A stretch of 47,643 nt of DNA from Onthomonas sp964456525 (lineage in GTDB: Bacteria; Bacillota; Clostridia; Oscillospirales; Oscillospiraceae). The position numbers and the translations under genes are program-made. The notes under the pieces are model-generated. The model saw nothing but the letters and a program-made list of their open reading frames with translations, made no database searches and had not been told where the DNA came from. Each line of letters opens with the position of its first letter. The first letter of the stretch is position 1. Where the stretch lies: assembly GCA_964456525.1 (NCBI GenBank), contig CAYWAP010000012.1, forward strand, positions 1 through 47,643. The letters are read 5' to 3'. Below, in pieces: positions 7,725 to 16,077 of the stretch.

Positions 7725-10106
7725 TCACTTCAATTCCACGACGGTAACGCCCGCTTCCCCTTCGCCAAATTTTCCCAGGCGGTAACTCCTGACATATTTG
7801 CTCTTTTTCAGGTGCTGCTGCACCGCCGAACGCAGGGCGCCGGTGCCCTTTCCGTGGATGATGGTGACGGTATTCAGATGGGACATGACGGCGCTGTCCA
7901 AAAACTGATCCACCGCTGCCAGCGCTTCGTCGCTCGTCATGCCCCGCAGATCGATCTCCATGCTGGCGTTGCCCCGGGTGACCTGATGCCGGGCGGCAGT
8001 TTGCCTGCCGCCGGCGCGCTGCCTGGTCTGGGCGGGCTTTTTCGGCGCGCTGCCAACCACCCGAACCTCCTCCTGCTTGGCCGTGATGTTTAAAATGCCG
8101 GCCCGCAGCTGCAAAGAGCCGTCCTTGTTCACCGCCGTCACGGTGGCACGGGTGCCGATGCGCAGCAGCTCCACACTGTCCCCCACTTGGGCCGGACGGG
8201 TGGACGGCCGCGCCTCCGCCAGAGGCTGTCCCAGTTTGTCCTGGGAGCGGTTGATTTTCCGGCGCAGCTCTGCCCTGCGGGCGTTTTCCGTCTCGGCGTC
8301 CTGCTGCCGCTGCCGCTTTTTCATGTTGTCCAGCTCGTGGAACACCTGATTGGAGGTGGCCCGGGCCTCGTCCAGAATCTGACGGGCCTCCAACTTTGCC
8401 CGATCCACCACCTTGGCACGGGCCTCTTCCAGCTCCCGGCGCAGCTGGTCCGCGGCTGCGGCATCCGCCTCCAGCTCCCGGCGCAGGCGCTGCGCCGCGT
8501 CCCCCTCGCGCTCCAGCTGCTGGCGCTGCTCCTCCAGGCGCTCCAAAATATCCTCAAACTGGATGCTGTTGCTGTCAATGCGCCGATTGGCGCTCTCAAT
8601 GACGTGCTCTCCCAGCCCCAGCCGCCGGGCAATGGCAAAGGCGTTGGATTTGCCGGGAATCCCGATCAACAGGCGGTAGGTGGGCTGGAGGGTCTCCACA
8701 TTGAACTCACAGGAGGCGTTTTCCACCCCCGGTGTGGTCATGGCATACACCTTCAGCTCGGCATAGTGGGTGGTGGCCGCCACTCTGGCGCCCAAATTCC
8801 GGGCCTCCTCCAGAATTGCCACGGCCAGGGCAGCGCCCTCAATGGGGTCGGTGCCGCCCCCCAGCTCGTCGAACAGAACCAACGTCGCATCGTCCGTTTC
8901 CTCCAAAATCTGAATGATATTGGTGATGTGGGAGGAAAAGGTGGACAGGCTCTGCTCAATGGACTGTTCATCGCCGATGTCCGCCAAAACCGCCCGGAAA
9001 ACGGAAAAAGAGCTGTCGTCCGCCACCGGGATGTGCAGGCCGCACTGGGCCATCAGGGTCAAAAGTCCCGCCGTTTTCAGCGTCACGGTTTTACCGCCCG
9101 TATTGGGGCCGGTGATGACCAGCGTGTCAAAGTCCTCCCCCAGATAGACGTCGATGGGCACCGCCTTTTTGGGGTCCAGCAGCGGGTGGCGGGCTTTGCG
9201 GAAGCGGAAGCTGCCGTCGTGGTTCAGCCGCGGCTCCATCCCCCGCATTTTATAGGACAGCTTGGCCCGGGCAAAGATCACGTCCAGAGAGATCAGCAGG
9301 TCGTAATTGTTCAAAATCTCATCTTTACAGGCCGCCGCCTCGGCGGAAAGGGCGGCCAGAATGCGGGCGATCTCCTTTTCCTCCTGGGAGAACCACTCCC
9401 GCAGCTCGTTATTGGCCTGCACGGCGGCCATCGGCTCGATAAAGAAGGTGGAGCCGGTGGCGGACACATCGTGAACCAGTCCGGGAACCATTCCCTTGCA
9501 CTCGGCCTTCACCGGAACCACAAACCGGTCGCCCCGGATGGTGATAATGGCCTCCTGCAAATACTTGGAGGCGCTGGAGGCGATCAGCTTTTGCAGCACC
9601 TCCCGGGCCTTGCCGGACGTCTGCCGGATGTGGCGGCGAATGTCCGCCAGAGCCGGACTGGCGTTGTCGGCGATCTCATCCTCGGACAGGATGGCGCCGG
9701 TAATTTTCCCCTCCAGAAAGGGATTGGCTCTGAGACTGCGAAACAGCCCGTCTACCGGCGTGCGCTTCTCCCCCGGCCCGGAATAAGCCGCCACCTCCCG
9801 GGTGGCGCGCAGCACCAGGGCGATGTGCAGCAGCTCCGCCGGATTCAGCGCGCCGCCCAGATCGGCCCGCTGCAAAGACGCCGCCACCGGATGCAGCCGG
9901 GCAAAGGCGGGGGCGCCATGCAGGTCCATCATGTCTCGCGCAGCCGTCGTCTCCCCCAGCAGGCGGGCCACCTCCGCCTCGTCTGTGCTGGGCCGGACCG
10001 CCAGACAGCGCGCCCTGGCATCGTCGCTGACCGCCTGGGCCGCCAGCTGCTCCAGCACTTGTGGCAATTCCAAAATATGAATGCTCTTTTCAAATAAGTC
10101 GGTCAT
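7725..10106 (-). CDS. mutS2: MutS2 / RqcU ATPase with Smr domain
   Basis: 793 aa, full length. Core MutS-like ATPase with Walker A GPNTGGKTVTLK, signature helix STFSSHITNI, and Walker B VLFDELGGGTDP. A long Gln/Glu/Arg-rich coiled coil follows, then a KOW-like part and a C-terminal Smr domain (EIDLRGMTSDEAL, IIHGKGTGALR). Family members act on branched DNA and, in B. subtilis, on collided ribosomes (RqcU). ATG-10106 (MTDLFEKS) with AGAGGGG upstream is preferred over an ATG seven codons earlier that lacks a good site. It lies 58 bases after recO on the same strand and may be cotranscribed. Confidence 0.95.
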   Translation of the reverse strand: MTDLFEKSIHILELPQVLEQLAAQAVSDDARARCLAVRPSTDEAEVARLLGETTAARDMMDLHGAPAFARLHPVAASLQRADLGGALNPAELLHIALVLRATREVAAYSGPGEKRTPVDGLFRSLRANPFLEGKITGAILSEDEIADNASPALADIRRHIRQTSGKAREVLQKLIASSASKYLQEAIITIRGDRFVVPVKAECKGMVPGLVHDVSATGSTFFIEPMAAVQANNELREWFSQEEKEIARILAALSAEAAACKDEILNNYDLLISLDVIFARAKLSYKMRGMEPRLNHDGSFRFRKARHPLLDPKKAVPIDVYLGEDFDTLVITGPNTGGKTVTLKTAGLLTLMAQCGLHIPVADDSSFSVFRAVLADIGDEQSIEQSLSTFSSHITNIIQILEETDDATLVLFDELGGGTDPIEGAALAVAILEEARNLGARVAATTHYAELKVYAMTTPGVENASCEFNVETLQPTYRLLIGIPGKSNAFAIARRLGLGEHVIESANRRIDSNSIQFEDILERLEEQRQQLEREGDAAQRLRRELEADAAAADQLRRELEEARAKVVDRAKLEARQILDEARATSNQVFHELDNMKKRQRQQDAETENARRAELRRKINRSQDKLGQPLAEARPSTRPAQVGDSVELLRIGTRATVTAVNKDGSLQLRAGILNITAKQEEVRVVGSAPKKPAQTRQRAGGRQTAARHQVTRGNASMEIDLRGMTSDEALAAVDQFLDSAVMSHLNTVTIIHGKGTGALRSAVQQHLKKSKYVRSYRLGKFGEGEAGVTVVELK

Positions 10107-10164
10107 AAAACCCCTCTGTGAACTCATCTTTGAATGGATGCGATTTCCCGATTCCCATGCGCCA

Positions 10165-10932
10165 TTATGTATCCGTCCCGGGCGTCTGGCTGGCGGAAAT
10201 CTGCTTATAAAAATCCAGGGTCTGGAACCCCCGCTCCAGCTGGGTCAGCACAAATGCCTCGCACACATCCCCCAGCTGCCTTAAAGACGCCTCGTCCAGC
10301 CGGAACCCCAGCACCTTCTTCGGCTCGCAAAACAGAATGTGCCGCATGGCGGCAAGGCAGGCCGGGCCAACAGGCATGGAGATCCCCGCCCCCACCTGAC
10401 AGTCCCGGCAGTGCAGGGTTCCCTCCCGCAGATGGAAGCGGGCGTCCGCCGGTTCTTTTTTTCCGCAGACCGCGCAGGTCTCCAAAAAGGGGGCGTAGCC
10501 CGTGAGGCACATCATACGCAGCTCAAAGGCCGCCTTCACCAGCTGGAGCGGCTTGTCCATGGTGTCCAGCGCATACAGGCAGTTCAGCAGCAGGGAGAGC
10601 ACATCCCCCGCCGGAACCGCTTCCTCGGTCATGCAGGCGCTCAACTCGGCAAAATAGGAGGCCAGCGCCATCTTGTCCAGATCCTTCCGAACGCCCCGGA
10701 ACTCCATTTCCGTGGACGCGTCGGTCAGCGTCCAGCGGCCCCGGTACTCGCTGAGCGTCATTTCCGACCAGCACAGCAGTTGAGAGGCGGCTGAAATGCC
10801 GCCTCCCTTTTTTCTCCCCCCGCGGGCCGTCACGGTCATTTTCCCCTCGTCACGGGTCAGAATGGTCAAAATACGGTCGGACTCCTTGTATGTCACTTCC
10901 CGCAGGACAATGGCTTTCGTGGTTCGCTGCAT
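10165..10932 (-). CDS. recO: DNA repair protein RecO
   Basis: 255 aa. Loads RecA on SSB-coated DNA with RecF/RecR. N-terminal OB fold (KAIVLREVTYKESDRILTI, GKMTVTARGGRKK), helical middle, and a C4 zinc knuckle CAVCGK...CRDC. ATG-10932 has AGGAGGAGGG immediately upstream. Its first 83 bases overlap the yqzL-like gene in another frame. It follows era-yqzL as in other Firmicutes, which supports the assignment. Confidence 0.95.
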   Translation of the reverse strand: MQRTTKAIVLREVTYKESDRILTILTRDEGKMTVTARGGRKKGGGISAASQLLCWSEMTLSEYRGRWTLTDASTEMEFRGVRKDLDKMALASYFAELSACMTEEAVPAGDVLSLLLNCLYALDTMDKPLQLVKAAFELRMMCLTGYAPFLETCAVCGKKEPADARFHLREGTLHCRDCQVGAGISMPVGPACLAAMRHILFCEPKKVLGFRLDEASLRQLGDVCEAFVLTQLERGFQTLDFYKQISASQTPGTDT

Positions 10933-11023
10933 GGCCCTCCTCCTGTTCTGCCGCTTTGGCAAATAGATAGACTTCCGGCAGGCCCGTCCGGAAAAACAGT
11001 TCCCAGCTTCCCTCGTATGACAT
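10850..11023 (-). CDS. YqzL-like small protein
   Basis: 57 aa, starting MSYEGSWELFFRTGLPEVYL followed by FAKAAEQEEG. The W-x3-F-x3-G-x-x-x-x-Y-L-x-F-K pattern resembles the tiny YqzL protein encoded between era and recO in Bacillus and Clostridia, and the position matches. The ribosome site GGAGGAGGG sits eight bases before the ATG, as strong as that of recO. It overlaps the recO start by 83 bases, so its C-terminal 27 residues are encoded out of frame with recO and may be poorly constrained. Role unknown. The similarity is short; the position adds support. Confidence 0.7.
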   Translation of the reverse strand: MSYEGSWELFFRTGLPEVYLFAKAAEQEEGHAANHESHCPAGSDIQGVRPYFDHSDP

Positions 11024-11160
11024 CGCGCACCCTCCTCCGCCCTTAGGTTCTGCACTCCGTCCGGGATTATAGCTGGAAAAGAATGCGCACCGGCACACCG
11101 CCCATGCCGCCGCTTTTGGCAACGCCGGCTGCCTGCTACAGATTAGCCACCTGTTACAGA

Positions 11161-12057
11161 TTAGTCGTTTCGATAGCCAAAGTTGTGGATGGCGGACAGA
11201 TTGTCCCGCCAGTTTTCCTTCACCTTGACCCAGGTCTGGAGAAAGACCTTCTCGCCCATGAAGCGCTCCATATCCTTCCGCGCCGCAGAGGAAATGTCCT
11301 TCAGCATGGCCCCGTTTTTGCCGATGATAATCCCCTTGTGGCTGGCTTTTTCGCAGAAAATGGTGGCGTCCACGTCGATCACGCCGCTCTCCCGCTGGGA
11401 AAACCGGGTGATCTCCACCGCTGTGCCGTGGGGAATCTCCTGATTCAGACGCAGCAGCATCTTCTCCCGCAGGATCTCCGCCATCATCTGGCGCTCCGGC
11501 TGGTCTGTGGTCATGTCCTCCGGGAACAGCTGGGGGCCGGGCTGCAGGAAACCGCTCAGCGTGTTCAGCAAGTCCTCCACACCCTCCCCGGTCCTGGCGG
11601 AGATGGGGACGTAGGCATCAAAGGCATGCTCCGCCCGATAGGCGTCAATGACCTCCAGCACGGTTTCCTTCTGCTCCAGCGTGTCCACTTTGTTGATCAC
11701 CAGCACCGAGGGCACCTTCAGCGCCCGTATCCGCTCCATCAGCTCAAGCTCCGGTTCTCCCGGATGGGGAACCGGCTCAATGACCAGAACGGCGGCATCC
11801 ACGTCGGCAATGCTGGCGCGGACCACGCCTTCCATGTATTCCCCCAGCCGGTTGCGGGCGTGGTGCAGGCCGGGGGTATCGGTAAAGACAAATTGTTCCT
11901 CCCCACGGGTGACGATCCCGCTGATGCGGTTCCGGGTGGTCTGGGGCTTGTGGCTGACAATGGCGACCTTCTCGCCAACCAGCGCGTTTAACAGGGTGGA
12001 TTTGCCCACGTTGGCGCGCCCCACAATGGTAATGATTCCGGATTTTTTGATTTCCAT
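11161..12057 (-). CDS. era: GTPase Era
   Basis: 298 aa. Ribosome-assembly GTPase that binds the 3' end of 16S rRNA. G1 is GRANVGKS (Ala replaces the usual Pro), G2 region TTRNRISGI, G3 DTPGLH, G4 NKVD, G5 SARTG. The C-terminal KH domain has VDATIFCEKASHKGIIIGKNGAMLK. The start with AAAGGAG upstream was chosen over a longer in-frame extension with no ribosome site. It follows the YcxB-like gene by 31 bases in one operon with ybeY and phoH. Confidence 0.96.
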   Translation of the reverse strand: MEIKKSGIITIVGRANVGKSTLLNALVGEKVAIVSHKPQTTRNRISGIVTRGEEQFVFTDTPGLHHARNRLGEYMEGVVRASIADVDAAVLVIEPVPHPGEPELELMERIRALKVPSVLVINKVDTLEQKETVLEVIDAYRAEHAFDAYVPISARTGEGVEDLLNTLSGFLQPGPQLFPEDMTTDQPERQMMAEILREKMLLRLNQEIPHGTAVEITRFSQRESGVIDVDATIFCEKASHKGIIIGKNGAMLKDISSAARKDMERFMGEKVFLQTWVKVKENWRDNLSAIHNFGYRND

Positions 12058-12088
12058 GAATTCTCCTTTATACGTTCCAATTCCAACG

Positions 12089-12727
12089 TCAGTCCGGTTC
12101 GGCGGCCTGCACCTGTCTGGCGTCGCCCAGATAGACCCAGCACAGCCCGCGCAGCTGTTCCTGGTCTTCCTCATCCAGGTTGTCCATACAGACCGCCACC
12201 AGCTGTCCGCCAACTTCCAGCAGCAGGTAGCCTTCCTCTTCCCACCAGCAGGTCAGCTCGCCCCAGCCAAAGACGCCCTCCTGGCCCCCATTGATGGCGT
12301 TGTGTACGCCCTCGTCGTCAAACCGATAGGACCATTTCTGGCCCAGAAAGGGGCGCATACGGCTTTCCGCAATGACGGCGGGGGGTGTGCGCAGATACCG
12401 CAGCAGGAAGCTGGCCATAACCACCATCAGAAGGATGATGACCGGCCCCCGGCTCCCGGTTTCCGTAATGTAGTAGGTGTAAAACCAGTAGACCGCCAGC
12501 GCGTACATCAAAACCACCAGAGCATAGTAGTAACGGGCCTTTTTGCGGCTTTTGATGTCCTGGCGCGCCGTGACCGCCGCCAGCAGGTGAACCAGCTTCT
12601 CGTTGATCTCCGTGACGGTGGAGAGAGAAACCTTCTCCTCGTCCTCTTCCAGAAATTCTTCCCCGTCCTCCACCGGCTCCACGGTGGCCTTCATGACTTC
12701 TTGTTCGTCCATACCCATACCTCTCAT
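12089..12727 (-). CDS. YcxB-like membrane protein
   Basis: 212 aa. An acidic cytoplasmic N-terminus (EEFLEEDEEK), two hydrophobic segments (YYYALVVLMYALAVYWFYTY and PVIILLMVVMASFLL, about residues 68-110), then a soluble C-terminal part with RFDDEGVHNAINGG and GWGELTCWWEEEGYLLL, the pattern of YcxB-like domains. Function unknown. Its ATG overlaps the ybeY stop (ATGA), so translation is coupled; an internal ATG two codons further (MGMDEQ) is also possible. It takes the place normally held by dgkA/cdd upstream of era. Confidence 0.8.
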   Translation of the reverse strand: MRGMGMDEQEVMKATVEPVEDGEEFLEEDEEKVSLSTVTEINEKLVHLLAAVTARQDIKSRKKARYYYALVVLMYALAVYWFYTYYITETGSRGPVIILLMVVMASFLLRYLRTPPAVIAESRMRPFLGQKWSYRFDDEGVHNAINGGQEGVFGWGELTCWWEEEGYLLLEVGGQLVAVCMDNLDEEDQEQLRGLCWVYLGDARQVQAAEPD

Positions 12728-13224
12728 TTGTATAACTTCAGGTTGTCCATAATTTCTTTTTCCCGCCTGCGCATCTGGCGCTTCATGGGGCCGTCCTCCC
12801 CGTCCATGTGGTCATAGCCCAACAGATGCAGCACAGAGTGCACCGCCAGATAGCCGAGCTCCCGGTCAACCCCGTGTCCAAATTCCTCCGCCTGAGCTCT
12901 GGCCCGCTCATAGGAGATGGCCATGTCGCCCAGAGGCAGCCGGCCCGTGGCCGGGTCCAGCTGGGCCTCGTCGTCGCTGTCCTCCGTCACAGGCTGGCCG
13001 GGGATGAGCTGAAACATGGGAAAGGACAGCACATCGGTGGGGCTGTCCACGCCGCGCTGCTCCCAATTGATCTGCCGAATGCCCGCGTCATCCGTTATCA
13101 GGACGTTGATCTCACACGGCAGCGCCATCCCTTCGGCCCCCAGCGCCGCCGTGATGCACTGCTTTAACAGCGTCTCGTAGGGGAAGTCCCCCACTTCGGA
13201 CACCAACAGGATGTCGTGATTCAC
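12724..13224 (-). CDS. ybeY: Endoribonuclease YbeY
   Basis: 166 aa. Zinc-dependent RNase for 16S rRNA 3' maturation and ribosome quality control. The metal site HSVLHLLGYDH is intact (H-x3-H-x5-H). Upstream are VLSFPM and the LPLGDMAIS strand typical of the family. It overlaps the phoH stop at its start and the YcxB-like start at its end by 4 bases each, a tightly coupled set. Confidence 0.96.
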   Translation of the reverse strand: MNHDILLVSEVGDFPYETLLKQCITAALGAEGMALPCEINVLITDDAGIRQINWEQRGVDSPTDVLSFPMFQLIPGQPVTEDSDDEAQLDPATGRLPLGDMAISYERARAQAEEFGHGVDRELGYLAVHSVLHLLGYDHMDGEDGPMKRQMRRREKEIMDNLKLYK

Positions 13225-14240
13225 CGTCCCTCTCCCCTTCTCCGCGGCTTGTCCGCCGGCTTTTTCGGCGGCGTATTGTGCCGCTGCTCATCTTCTTCAT
13301 AGGCCCGGATGATGCGCTGAACCAGGGCGTGGCGCACCACGTCCTCCCCGCTCAGCAGGCAGATCGCGATGTCCTCCACCCCTTTCAGGATGCGCATGGC
13401 CTCTTTCAACCCGGAAATCTGATCTCTGGGCAGGTCGATCTGGGTGATGTCCCCGGTGATGACAATTTTTGAGCCAAATCCCAGCCGGGTCAGAAACATT
13501 TTCATCTGCTCACGGGAGGTGTTCTGCGCCTCGTCCAAGATGATAAAGGAGTCGTCCAGAGTCCGCCCGCGCATATAGGCCAGCGGGGCCACCTCAATGT
13601 TGCCGCGCTCCACATATTTCTCATAGCTTTCGCTGCCAAACATTTCAAACAAAGCGTCGTACAGCGGGCGCAGATAGGGGTCCACCTTACTCTGCAAATC
13701 CCCCGGCAGGAAGCCCAGCCGCTCGCCGGCCTCCACCGCCGGCCGGGTCAGAATAATGCGGTTGACCTCCTTGGCCTTAAAGGCGGCCACGGCGGCAGCC
13801 ACGGCCAGATAGGTCTTGCCCGTGCCCGCAGGCCCCACGCCCAGGGTGATGGTGTTCTTTTGAATCGCCTTGATGTAGTGGCTCTGTCCCACCGTCTTGG
13901 GCTTGATGGGCTTGCCTGCGGCGGTCACACAGACGACATCCTTGGCCACCTCGTTTACCTTGTCCTCATGGCCCGTCTTGGCCAGGGATATCATGTATCG
14001 AATCATTTGTTCATTCAGCTGCTCTCCCCGGGCGAGCAGGCTGATCAGCCCGTTCAGCGTCTTGACCGCGTGCATGACGTTTTCCGCCTCGCCGCTGACC
14101 TTCAGTTCCTCATCCCGCATGAGGATTTGAACTTGAAGTTCCCGTTCAATCAGATGAATGTTTTCATCAAAGGAGCCGAAGAGGTTGGCGGTCTCCTCCA
14201 CTCGTTCCAGGCTCACACTCTGATGGATCAATAGGGTCAT
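13221..14240 (-). CDS. phoH: PhoH-like ATPase
   Basis: About 339 aa. PhoH family P-loop ATPase, probably acting in RNA metabolism. Walker A GPAGTGKTYLA, Walker B FIILDEAQN, then TGDITQIDLP. The N-terminal KH-like part (ENIHLIERELQVQI) is present. Start is uncertain: AAGGAG lies directly against ATG-14240 with no gap, so the TTG three codons later (nine bases from the site) may be the real start; the upstream open frame is unlikely. It is cotranscribed with ybeY (4-base overlap) and probably with yqfD. Confidence 0.93.
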   Translation of the reverse strand: MTLLIHQSVSLERVEETANLFGSFDENIHLIERELQVQILMRDEELKVSGEAENVMHAVKTLNGLISLLARGEQLNEQMIRYMISLAKTGHEDKVNEVAKDVVCVTAAGKPIKPKTVGQSHYIKAIQKNTITLGVGPAGTGKTYLAVAAAVAAFKAKEVNRIILTRPAVEAGERLGFLPGDLQSKVDPYLRPLYDALFEMFGSESYEKYVERGNIEVAPLAYMRGRTLDDSFIILDEAQNTSREQMKMFLTRLGFGSKIVITGDITQIDLPRDQISGLKEAMRILKGVEDIAICLLSGEDVVRHALVQRIIRAYEEDEQRHNTPPKKPADKPRRRGEGR

Positions 14241-14300
14241 CTCCTTCGTGCATGTAAGATTCCGGCACGTTCGTCTCATGAGGATCGGAAACGGCTGCTG

Positions 14301-15500
14301 TCACTCCAGCAACAGCGTCCTGGCGATGTCCTCTGTGCAGGACGCCTCCAGCGTGACGGTGAGAACCCCGTCCTCCACCTCGCTGCTCCACTTCTGGGAG
14401 AGAACCGTTCCGCCCTCCCCAATGAGACCGGACAGCCGCTCCTCCAGCGTCGTCTGCAAAAAACGCTCCGCCTGTTCCTCATCCAGCGTCCCCTCCCCTG
14501 TCTCATACTGGGTAAACACCCATTTTGTCAGCGAGACGGGCAGCGTCACCCCGCCGGGCAACGTCAGCGCCGAAGTCGTTTTTATTGTATCACACCTCCC
14601 ATCAAAAATGCTACCGTTTTGCCAAAATTTGATGTTATGTTTCAACACGCGAAGAGAGTATCGGGTTTTCTCCCCTCCGGTGGCCGTTTTTGCGGTCACC
14701 GCCAGCGGTGTGCAGGCCGACAGCTCCCGCCTGGTGATGGCCCAAACCTCCCCCGCAGCATGCTCCTGCCGGGTGGACAGGATGGTTCCGCTGCCGTCCC
14801 CGCTCTCATAGGTATTCGTGCCCGAAATCAGTACCTCCCCTGCCAGCACCGCCTGTCCCTCGCTGACGGCTGCCTGCCCTGCCAGCAGATTGATGTCCAG
14901 GACCACGCCGTCCGTGGCGGCCACCACGTCTGCCGGAGTGGTCCAGTCCTCAATCTCCGGCGCCTGGGTCCGCTCCCGAACCTCCACCTCGGCGTAGATT
15001 CCCCGAATGTTGATGTTCAGATAGCTCAGCTCCTTCAGATCCAGCAGAGCCTGGTTGGCCAGTGCGCGCTCGTCCACAGAGGGGCCATAGCTGCCCACGC
15101 CAAACCCCAGCTGTTCCAGTTCAGTCAAAATGACGAAATCTGAAACCGTCTGATTTCCCGTGACATTGACAACCAGGATGAATTGTGATAGGAAACAGGC
15201 CGCCGCCACGGAGAGCCCCAGGCCAACCAGCAGGGCATATCGCTTTCGGAAGCGGGCAAAAAAGGCCGGAAATCCCATAAACCCTTCGCACTCCAGCTGG
15301 CATCCCCCTTTTTGCGCCAGCACCCGTGCGCGTTTCAAAAAAAGGCTTCCGATGGTGACGCGCAGCTGTCCCGCCTCACCCCGTTTTACGTCCCAAAACC
15401 CCAGGTTCTCCTCGCCGCACAGATTCAGGAATCGCTCTGGGAAGGGGCCTGTCACCAGAATCCGTACCGAACCCAGCAGGAAATTTACCAATTTCCTCAC
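14301..15500 (-). CDS. yqfD: Sporulation protein YqfD
   Basis: 399 aa. The N-terminal cytosolic part contains NLCGEENLGFWDVKR, a motif typical of YqfD. One transmembrane helix follows at about residues 88-112 (YALLVGLGLSVAAACFLSQF), then a large outer part with NINIRGIYAEVEVRERT and GTNTYESGDG. YqfD is a mother-cell sporulation protein in Bacillus and is required for normal spore formation there. It follows yqfC by 30 bases and precedes phoH, the standard order. Confidence 0.92.
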   Translation of the reverse strand: MRKLVNFLLGSVRILVTGPFPERFLNLCGEENLGFWDVKRGEAGQLRVTIGSLFLKRARVLAQKGGCQLECEGFMGFPAFFARFRKRYALLVGLGLSVAAACFLSQFILVVNVTGNQTVSDFVILTELEQLGFGVGSYGPSVDERALANQALLDLKELSYLNINIRGIYAEVEVRERTQAPEIEDWTTPADVVAATDGVVLDINLLAGQAAVSEGQAVLAGEVLISGTNTYESGDGSGTILSTRQEHAAGEVWAITRRELSACTPLAVTAKTATGGEKTRYSLRVLKHNIKFWQNGSIFDGRCDTIKTTSALTLPGGVTLPVSLTKWVFTQYETGEGTLDEEQAERFLQTTLEERLSGLIGEGGTVLSQKWSSEVEDGVLTVTLEASCTEDIARTLLLE

Positions 15501-15530
15501 TTCACATTCTCCCTTCCTCTCAAAGTCCCT

Positions 15531-15815
15531 TTATTGGAATGCTACGGATTCGATTTTCCCCGTGATGAAAAGTGCCCCGGCGCTCATGGCCGCGATTTCC
15601 AGCCCTTCCCCCCGAATCATCACCAAAAGTTTTCCGCCGCTGACGCTGATCTCCTCCCTGCTATAGGATAAAATTCCATGATGGTTTTCCATGTGCAGCT
15701 CCTTCCTTCCCACCAGCTCAATCAACGGCGCCCCTGCTACGACCTCCGCCGGAAGCTCCAGCGCCTCTGCCGCCGCCGAGAGAAAATCTGTCCGCTCCCG
15801 TTTCCCCATTGACAT
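15531..15815 (-). CDS. yqfC: Sporulation protein YqfC
   Basis: 94 aa, a YabP/YqfC family beta-rich protein with the family pattern LELPAEVVAGAPLIELVGRKEL, ENHHGILSYS and LFITGKIESV. Sigma-E-controlled in Bacillus; I do not see a clear sigma-E promoter here. CAGGAG lies upstream of a cluster of start codons (GTG-15818, ATG-15815, ATG-15809). ATG-15815 is taken but the choice is open. First gene of the run yqfC-yqfD-phoH-ybeY. Confidence 0.88.
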   Translation of the reverse strand: MSMGKRERTDFLSAAAEALELPAEVVAGAPLIELVGRKELHMENHHGILSYSREEISVSGGKLLVMIRGEGLEIAAMSAGALFITGKIESVAFQ

Positions 15816-15932
15816 CACGCTCCTGAGGACTTTCTATGATGGGGCGGGCAAAAGGTTGCCTGTCCTCCCCAAAAAAGAGGGCCGGGAGCACATCCTTCCC
15901 CCTTTTGTGCAAAACGTAGAATTTTCAGGAAA

Positions 15933-15978
15933 CCACAAGATGGTGTGCCCACCTTTTCTACAGCACAAGATATTGAAT
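15933..15978 (+). promoter_or_regulatory. Two NrdR-box-like sites upstream of nrdD
   Basis: CCACAAGATGGTGTGC (15933-15948) and GCACAAGATATTGAAT (15963-15978) share CACAAGAT and lie 30 bp apart start to start, about three helical turns, as in tandem NrdR boxes of ribonucleotide reductase genes. The second overlaps the -35. Binding by NrdR is inferred; no nrdR gene is in the window. Confidence 0.65.
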
Positions 15979-16001
15979 TCAAAGCGAAAATCTGGTATAG
16001 T
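15973..16001 (+). promoter_or_regulatory. Sigma-A promoter of nrdD
   Basis: TTGAAT (15973-15978), 17-base spacer, TATAGT (15996-16001); the leader to ATG-16078 is about 70 bases. Confidence 0.75.
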
Positions 16002-16077
16002 AGAAAGCGTTCTAAGGGAGGGAGTTATTGATCTGCATGTTTCAGCTACACATTTGTTTGAAAAGGGAGGAATCGCG

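Noticed and set aside
8187..10097. 636-codon open frame opposite mutS2
   Set aside because: Composition typical of an antisense reading of GC-rich sequence; no ribosome site.
11130..11170. Short direct repeat near the era stop (CTACAGATTAG/TTACAGATTAG)
   Set aside because: Two copies of about 11 bases only; no att-site or mobile-element context.
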